Of a DNA stretch of 64,000 bases, positions 59,342 through 64,000 are shown piece after piece. The notes under the pieces were generated by a model that ran no database searches, was not told where the DNA came from, and worked only from the letters and a program-made list of their open reading frames with translations. Source of the DNA: a virus. The stretch spans positions 1 to 64,000 of IMG/VR virus record IMGVR_UViG_3300031625_000002, one strand, 5' to 3'. The stretch's first letter is position 1, and every line of letters starts with the position of its first letter. Made by a program: the position numbers and the translations under genes.

Positions 59342-59367
59342 ATAGATGTTTGGTGTTAAGAAAGGCT

Positions 59368-59475
59368 ATGATGGTTCTTCCTTCTAAAAAGATAATGGAT
59401 AAACCAGAGTCATCAATTACCTTCTTTTTTTACATTTCAATTTTGGAGGGCATGAAAATTTTCTCTTCCTTCTAA
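59368..59475 (+). CDS. Possible 35-aa leader peptide
   Basis: ORF in the long leader of the 59559 gene (MMVLPSKKIMDKPESS...). The element TCTTCCTTCTAAAA occurs at about 59376 and again at its stop (about 59463). May be regulatory or incidental. The rest of 59259-59558 holds only the promoter. Confidence 0.25.
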   Translation: MMVLPSKKIMDKPESSITFFFYISILEGMKIFSSF

Positions 59476-59558
59476 AACTTCATTTAATAAGAAAACTTAG
59501 AGATTTCACTTCCCTCCGATTTATTTCATAGACAAACAAAGCAACATAAGGATACACT

Positions 59559-61613
59559 ATGAAGCACTTCATTTTTTTGAGAAACAGTCTTGTACAATTC
59601 CCGGCCCAAGCCAAGGATGACCAAGCGTCAAGAAATATCGTCGGAACGATTTGTTCCAATTTGCTTTATTATGGGTATATATTCTCAACAGAAGCCTTGC
59701 GTGAATTCAACAAGTTAAGCGATGAAAACGTCATTGCGTGGTGGGAGACCGTCGAGCCTGCATTTAAGGAAATCACTGGTGAGTCCAAGAATATGGGTGA
59801 TCATGTTGTCTATAAGAACTTTCCAAAGGAAGTACTTGATAAGTCATTGGCCGAGTATTGGATTTGCCAAATCTTTATGTACCTTGGCGTTCCAAATGAA
59901 TTTTTCACGACCGAAGAGGTCGAAAGAGACCAGATGTTTGAAAGTATTTCTCTTAAGACACTTCAAGTCGCAAGAGCAAATAAGGAGCAGGACATCTGTC
60001 ATGAGCTTTGTTTGACTCCGGCCAGATGGACTGATGAGCAATCAATGTTTGTTGAACATCTTATTATCAATGAGAAGTGCTATTTTAATTTGTCAAAAAT
60101 CCCCTTCAAGGAAAACATGATCCAAGTCGCAGTCTTGGCCATGAATAATGGTTTGGCGGCGAGTGTCAATTCAGCCACGGATGTGTTGCGCCTTGCAATT
60201 GGATTGTCCGATGGTGACATAACCATGCGAACCAACACGCCATTTAGAAACTTTACGCGGAAGGAAAGACGTTTCTTGCTCACCTTGATTGAAAATCAGA
60301 ATGATTGTGAGGAAGACATCGCTATGGACAAGAATCGTTGGAAGAAGCTTTTAAACAGATTGCATCCAGGCGATTATAAGAATGCTTTCCCGAATGTGGT
60401 GAAGGCAAATAACAACTTGTACAACAACAACGTTGTCAGCTTCAATTCAAAGCTTGAGAAATATCTTGAGACTGAAGACGCATACGCTCTCGTTCTTCTT
60501 AAGAGCAGACCCGGTGTCTTTGCAAGAAGATTGTCTCACGCTATTTCAATATTTGGAAGCGCGGCCATCGACGCTTTCGCAGAAATTTGTCCAAAGCTCA
60601 CGGTTATTAAACTCCTTAAGGTGAAGAAGTTCTTTTCAACCTTGAAGGAAAGAAATCATCTTGTTTATCCGCCGAAGAGTAATTGGGCCAAGTTGCAGAT
60701 CGTTGAAAACTCAAAGGCGATACGTCACAATCCACAGGTCATAACTCTTATTGGGAAGATCGACGATGCTCTTAATGAGAAGATGAGTGGAATTTCTGTC
60801 AATCTTGATTCCAGAACGAGTCTCGTTAAAATCCAGGGCAACGACTCTGAATTAACGAACTATGGTCGTGGAACCGTGTTCCCGATTCCAGAGAATATTA
60901 ATTTCATCAGAAGCGCAAGCTATTGGGAATTACCTGACACTTTTAACAATTGGTACGACAATGGTTGGAACTTCTTTAACAAGGATTGGAAGGAAAAGGG
61001 CGCGTGTTGCTGGGCGAATATGACTTTCGCCAGAAAGGGATGCGCATTCTCTGGCGATCCAACCAACTCAAAGACTGCTGACGGAAAGGCGTGTCAAATG
61101 ATCGACTTGTACATTGACAAGTTGTTAGCTTTTGGAGTACGTTATGCTGTTTGGAATGTCTTGTGCTATTCTCATAAGAAGTTCAGCGAGGCCACTGAGG
61201 TCTTTGGTGCGCTTCAATGGGGTGAGGCTCCGCAAAAGGGTAAGCTCTTCGAGCCAAGCCGTTGCCAACTCTCATTTCCAATTACTGGTGAATGCTATAC
61301 CAAGTATATCGCATACATTGACTTGGAGAAGCGTGAACTTGTCTACATGGACGCTAACTTCAAGGCTGACGTTTCTTCCGCAAAGGAAAATGGTCGTATG
61401 CTTTCAGAAGTAATGCCAGCCTACATTGAATACTTGAATTCGTTGCCGAGCGTGTTCGATCTCTTCTCACATGCGAAGCAGGACGTGAATGGGACCGCTG
61501 TAGCCTATGACGATAGCAATATCGATATCAAGGGCACAAGTGCCTATGTATTCAATCCGACAAATGAGAACAACTCGTTCGAGCAGCTTGAAGTCGCCAA
61601 ATTTTTATCTTAA
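59559..61613 (+). CDS. MXAN_6230/SCO0854-like, TerD-associated protein, 684 aa
   Basis: The central segment (DVLRLAIGLSDGDITM ... FTRKERRFLLTLIEN ... RWKKLLNRLHPGDYKNAFPN) and repeat-like FARRLSHAI match my memory of the MXAN_6230/SCO0854 family. The C-terminal 200 residues contain FSGDPTNSKTADGKACQMID and LLAFGVRYAVWNVLCYSHKK, the TerD-like beta-sandwich end. Such proteins occur in tellurite-resistance/stress gene islands. Role in a phage is unknown; membrane stress or anti-host defence are guesses. Its strong expression is suggested by its own promoter and long leader. Confidence 0.6.
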   Translation: MKHFIFLRNSLVQFPAQAKDDQASRNIVGTICSNLLYYGYIFSTEALREFNKLSDENVIAWWETVEPAFKEITGESKNMGDHVVYKNFPKEVLDKSLAEYWICQIFMYLGVPNEFFTTEEVERDQMFESISLKTLQVARANKEQDICHELCLTPARWTDEQSMFVEHLIINEKCYFNLSKIPFKENMIQVAVLAMNNGLAASVNSATDVLRLAIGLSDGDITMRTNTPFRNFTRKERRFLLTLIENQNDCEEDIAMDKNRWKKLLNRLHPGDYKNAFPNVVKANNNLYNNNVVSFNSKLEKYLETEDAYALVLLKSRPGVFARRLSHAISIFGSAAIDAFAEICPKLTVIKLLKVKKFFSTLKERNHLVYPPKSNWAKLQIVENSKAIRHNPQVITLIGKIDDALNEKMSGISVNLDSRTSLVKIQGNDSELTNYGRGTVFPIPENINFIRSASYWELPDTFNNWYDNGWNFFNKDWKEKGACCWANMTFARKGCAFSGDPTNSKTADGKACQMIDLYIDKLLAFGVRYAVWNVLCYSHKKFSEATEVFGALQWGEAPQKGKLFEPSRCQLSFPITGECYTKYIAYIDLEKRELVYMDANFKADVSSAKENGRMLSEVMPAYIEYLNSLPSVFDLFSHAKQDVNGTAVAYDDSNIDIKGTSAYVFNPTNENNSFEQLEVAKFLS

Positions 61614-61632
61614 TTGGTTATCTGATAACCAC

Positions 61633-61660
61633 TTGAAATTTTCTGAAACCATGTTATGAT
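61633..61660 (+). promoter_or_regulatory. Promoter for 61684 onward
   Basis: TTGAAA, 16-base spacer, TATGAT. Confidence 0.6.
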
Positions 61661-61683
61661 AATAAGGTAACAGGAGGATCAGG

Positions 61684-62025
61684 ATGGGTAAAGGTAAAAA
61701 AGAAATCAGGTGATTATTCCGGTCTTCGGTATTTAAGCGTGACGACTATACATGTGTATGTTGCAAGGTCATTGGGGATGTAGACGCACATCATATTATA
61801 GATCGGAATCACTTTCCTGACGGCGGTTATGTCATAGACAACGGGATTACCCCATGTCCAGATTGTCACATCTTGGCAGAAGTTTATCACGATGGCGATG
61901 GCAGGGAGTATTCAGAAGGGAAGCACCCTCTCGACTTGTTAAAGGCAATAGGGTCTTCATTTATAGACAACCCACCGTGTTCATGTAACAACTGTGTTGT
62001 TTGTGATCACTTTATAAGAAAGTGA
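61684..62025 (+). pseudogene. HNH nuclease gene with in-frame TGA at codon 10
   Basis: AGGAGG and ATG 61684 give MGKGKKEIR, then TGA (61711-61713), then the same frame codes for an intact HNH protein: VFKRDDYTCVCCK, DAHHIIDRNHFPDGG and CPDCHILAE, to TGA 62023. All zinc and HNH residues are present. No good internal start follows the TGA. It is a recent nonsense mutation (for example CGA to TGA), a read-through gene, or a sequence error. Confidence 0.6.
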
Positions 62026-62032
62026 GGCTTAC

Positions 62033-64000
62033 ATGAAAAAAATTAATCGTGACGAGTTGATCGGTAAGATTAAGGAAAGAGAGTCGAAGCTTGAAAACGC
62101 TTCGATTGAACTCAAAAAACATTTCGTTGGTCTTAATCCAACAATCGATGAAATAATCGATTCAATAAGAGTCTGGTACATTATGCCAGAAATTATCACA
62201 CATCCGGTAATCGTAAATCTTTGGGGAATGACTGGAGTTGGGAAAACCGATTTGATTCGTCGCCTTGTACAGCTTCTTGATCTTAGTGATCGTTTTCTTG
62301 AAATGCCAATGGACATTGAAGACACAAGTAACTTCCACTGGCACAGTTCAATTCAAGGTGTTCTTGGATGTAGCAGTCTTGAGCCCGAAACTCCAGGCGT
62401 TGTTCTCTTTGACGAATTCCAACGTTATCGCACCATTGACGAGCATGGCCATGAGCGTACCGATCTTAAGAGGTTTCAAGATATTTGGACCCTTCTTAGC
62501 GATGGAAAGTTTTCAAACTCCGGCAAGGGTAAGAATGAGATCCTTGAGATGTTAATGGACACTCTTTATTATGAAGAGAGAAGTGGAGACGACGACGCCG
62601 ATGTAGAGCCCCCTATTGAACATGGTAATTTGACAACTAAGAGTAAGAACAAGAAAAATAAGGAAGTCAGCACTAAGAAGCGCTTTAGCTTCAGTTTCTA
62701 TTCTGCCAAATCATTAAAGAAGACTCTCAGAATCCCTGACACCATTGAAACCATAATGAAATGGACCGCCGAAACCAAAAAGAAGAAAATCATGGAGGCA
62801 ATGGAAAGAGATGATATCCTTCATGGTGAAAGCTATTCCCAACTTTTGATTTTCATTTGTGGTAATCTTGATTCTGCATTCTGGATGGCCTCCCGCGCTG
62901 AAGATGCAGATACCGATGCAGATATCTTGCACAAGCGAAGTCTTGATATTAACACAATAGATATCCGCACTTCATTGAAAACGAGATTCAGGTATGAACA
63001 GATTGCCCGACTTGGCAATACTCATATCATTTATCCGTGCTTGTCTTCAAAATCTTACCGGGAACTTATTTCTAGAAAGATCATAGACGCAACCAATAGT
63101 TTTAAGGCAAGCACCGACATTGACATCAAAGTTGATCGTTCGGTAAACAATGTGATATACAGAAATGGGGTGTTCCCCGCTCAAGGTGTAAGGCCAGTAT
63201 TTAGTACGATCAACAGTTTGTTTACAACTTCAATGCCACCATTTATCATGGCGGCGCTCTTAGAAGACTGTAATCAAATTGACGTATCCTTCAAAGACAA
63301 CAAAATGGTTTGTAAAATACGCGATCAAAATCTCAGTAAGAAGGTGACCTGTAGTATTGACAATATTAAGGGCAAGACTTCTGAGGAACAAAAGCATCTC
63401 GTGGCGTTGCACGAAGCTTCACATGCTGTTGTTTATATGTTGAAGTTTGGCGTTGCGCCATGTCAGATTAAAAGTAATATATCAATGTTCTCTGGCGGCT
63501 TTGTAATGCCACACTCTATGTTAGAGTCAAAGAATATCTTGATAAGCTTGATTCAGGTTTATCTTGCTGGCCGTCTCGGTGAAATCGCATTTTTTGGTGA
63601 CGGGATGACCTCGTCAGGGTGCGCTTCCGATCTTATGGAAGCAACTAAGTTGGCCAGTAAAATGCTCCGTCGTTACGGCATGGGTGATAGCTTGTCAGTT
63701 GTTGTGACATCTAACTTTGAAGATGCCAGTCTTCTTAATCTTGATGTTGACGGAACAAACAAAGATATTGATTTGATACTTGACAATCGAGCCAAGGAAA
63801 CGTCTATTATCATTAACGAAAATTTATCCTTCATTGGCGCAATCGCTGATGAATTGATGAGAAAGAATGGTGAGATGACAGATAAAGAGGTCGCTAAAAT
63901 AGCCGAAGAGTTTTGTGAAAATAAAATTGAGTGTCTCCCAGCTGATCATAAAATCACTGAGAGTTATGTTGATAAGTATAATGAGAGGCGAACGGATGAA
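62033..64000 (+). CDS. FtsH-like AAA ATPase / M41 peptidase (partial)
   Basis: At least 656 aa, running off the window without a stop. Walker A GMTGVGKTD (65-73) and Walker B VVLFDEFQR (about 123-131) form the AAA part. A central insert carries a Lys-rich linker. The peptidase has LVALHEASHAVVYML (His460, Glu461, His464) and the downstream ASDLMEATKLASKMLRRYGM, as in FtsH. Unlike FtsH there is no N-terminal membrane span. An ATP-dependent zinc protease acting on phage or host proteins is predicted. Confidence 0.85.
   Translation, partial: MKKINRDELIGKIKERESKLENASIELKKHFVGLNPTIDEIIDSIRVWYIMPEIITHPVIVNLWGMTGVGKTDLIRRLVQLLDLSDRFLEMPMDIEDTSNFHWHSSIQGVLGCSSLEPETPGVVLFDEFQRYRTIDEHGHERTDLKRFQDIWTLLSDGKFSNSGKGKNEILEMLMDTLYYEERSGDDDADVEPPIEHGNLTTKSKNKKNKEVSTKKRFSFSFYSAKSLKKTLRIPDTIETIMKWTAETKKKKIMEAMERDDILHGESYSQLLIFICGNLDSAFWMASRAEDADTDADILHKRSLDINTIDIRTSLKTRFRYEQIARLGNTHIIYPCLSSKSYRELISRKIIDATNSFKASTDIDIKVDRSVNNVIYRNGVFPAQGVRPVFSTINSLFTTSMPPFIMAALLEDCNQIDVSFKDNKMVCKIRDQNLSKKVTCSIDNIKGKTSEEQKHLVALHEASHAVVYMLKFGVAPCQIKSNISMFSGGFVMPHSMLESKNILISLIQVYLAGRLGEIAFFGDGMTSSGCASDLMEATKLASKMLRRYGMGDSLSVVVTSNFEDASLLNLDVDGTNKDIDLILDNRAKETSIIINENLSFIGAIADELMRKNGEMTDKEVAKIAEEFCENKIECLPADHKITESYVDKYNERRTDE

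Noticed and set aside
1-64000. Alternative genetic code (TAG or TAA read as Gln)
   Set aside because: Clear genes here end in TAA, TAG and TGA and none of the long genes contains internal stops.
1-64000. CRISPR arrays or insertion sequences
   Set aside because: No regularly spaced repeats and no transposase-like gene were seen; the only repeats are adhesin modules, Ser/Cys linkers and short direct repeats.

Overview
This 64 kb window is AT-rich and very densely coded. Neighbouring genes often share ATGA, TAATG or TTGA stop/start overlaps. It carries many tRNA genes, a tail-fibre/adhesin block, nucleotide-metabolism enzymes (ThyX, dUTPase, MazG, class II ribonucleotide reductase), an NAD-dependent DNA ligase, an Rnl2-type RNA ligase, HNH and GIY-YIG nucleases, and translation-related genes (EF-Ts, a Thg1-like enzyme). 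This is the content of a large tailed-phage (jumbo/huge phage) genome. No replicase, terminase or capsid gene lies in the window. The host cannot be named. An McsA/McsB pair hints at a host with the protein-arginine phosphorylation/ClpCP pathway (Firmicutes, some PVC bacteria), but that is inference.

Layout. 0-8.2 kb: an accessory zone with tRNAs (Gln, Pro, Ser, three Leu, Glu), two tRNA-like oddities, a closed structured RNA, HNH and GIY-YIG nucleases, a ParB-like/tyrosine-phosphatase fusion, MazG, a methyltransferase and several small genes broken by one-base frameshifts or in-frame stops. 8.2-15.9 kb: ThyX, two lipoprotein-like genes (spanin candidates), dUTPase, a HAD nucleotidase, Thg1, IMPDH/GMPR, a purine phosphoribosyltransferase and EF-Ts. 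16-28.5 kb: virion tail genes, including repeated beta-helix adhesin modules joined by Ser/Cys linkers, and a papain-like protease on the opposite strand carrying the same kind of linker. 28.5-35.5 kb: a metallopeptidase, then one long operon of HNH, McsA, a McsB pseudokinase, a DHH phosphoesterase, a small protein and class II RNR. 35.6-42.3 kb: DUF3228, glycosyltransferase, macro domain, thioredoxin, DNA methyltransferase, HAD protein and DNA ligase. 42.6-53.1 kb: PncB, a leftward cluster (membrane protein, actin-like ATPase, adenylyltransferase), NAD synthetase, ClpP-like protease, A-type Fe-S carrier and RNA ligase. 54.3-57.5 kb: an RNA-rich zone with a copy of a 23S rRNA helix-43 segment and about 1.9 kb of two tandem, promoter-driven, highly folded non-coding RNAs, the second with an embedded tRNA-Met. 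57.6-64 kb: small genes, a TerD-associated family protein and an FtsH-like AAA/M41 protease that runs off the end.

How the genes work together. Deoxynucleotide supply is well covered (RNR, ThyX, dUTPase, MazG, nucleotidase, purine salvage). NAD supply and use form a second theme: PncB and NadE make NAD, LigA consumes it, and a macro domain could process ADP-ribose products. Protein quality control is a third: McsA, McsB, ClpP and an FtsH-like protease. At least 15 intergenic promoters share the form TTGAxA-16 bp-TATAxT, so most units look readable by a host-type sigma-70 RNA polymerase.

The points most worth follow-up are the phage McsA/McsB pair with every recognisable kinase catalytic motif lost, the tandem giant RNAs, and the rRNA-derived helix at 54.35 kb. 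All calls come from reading the sequence and remembered family motifs; no database search was run.
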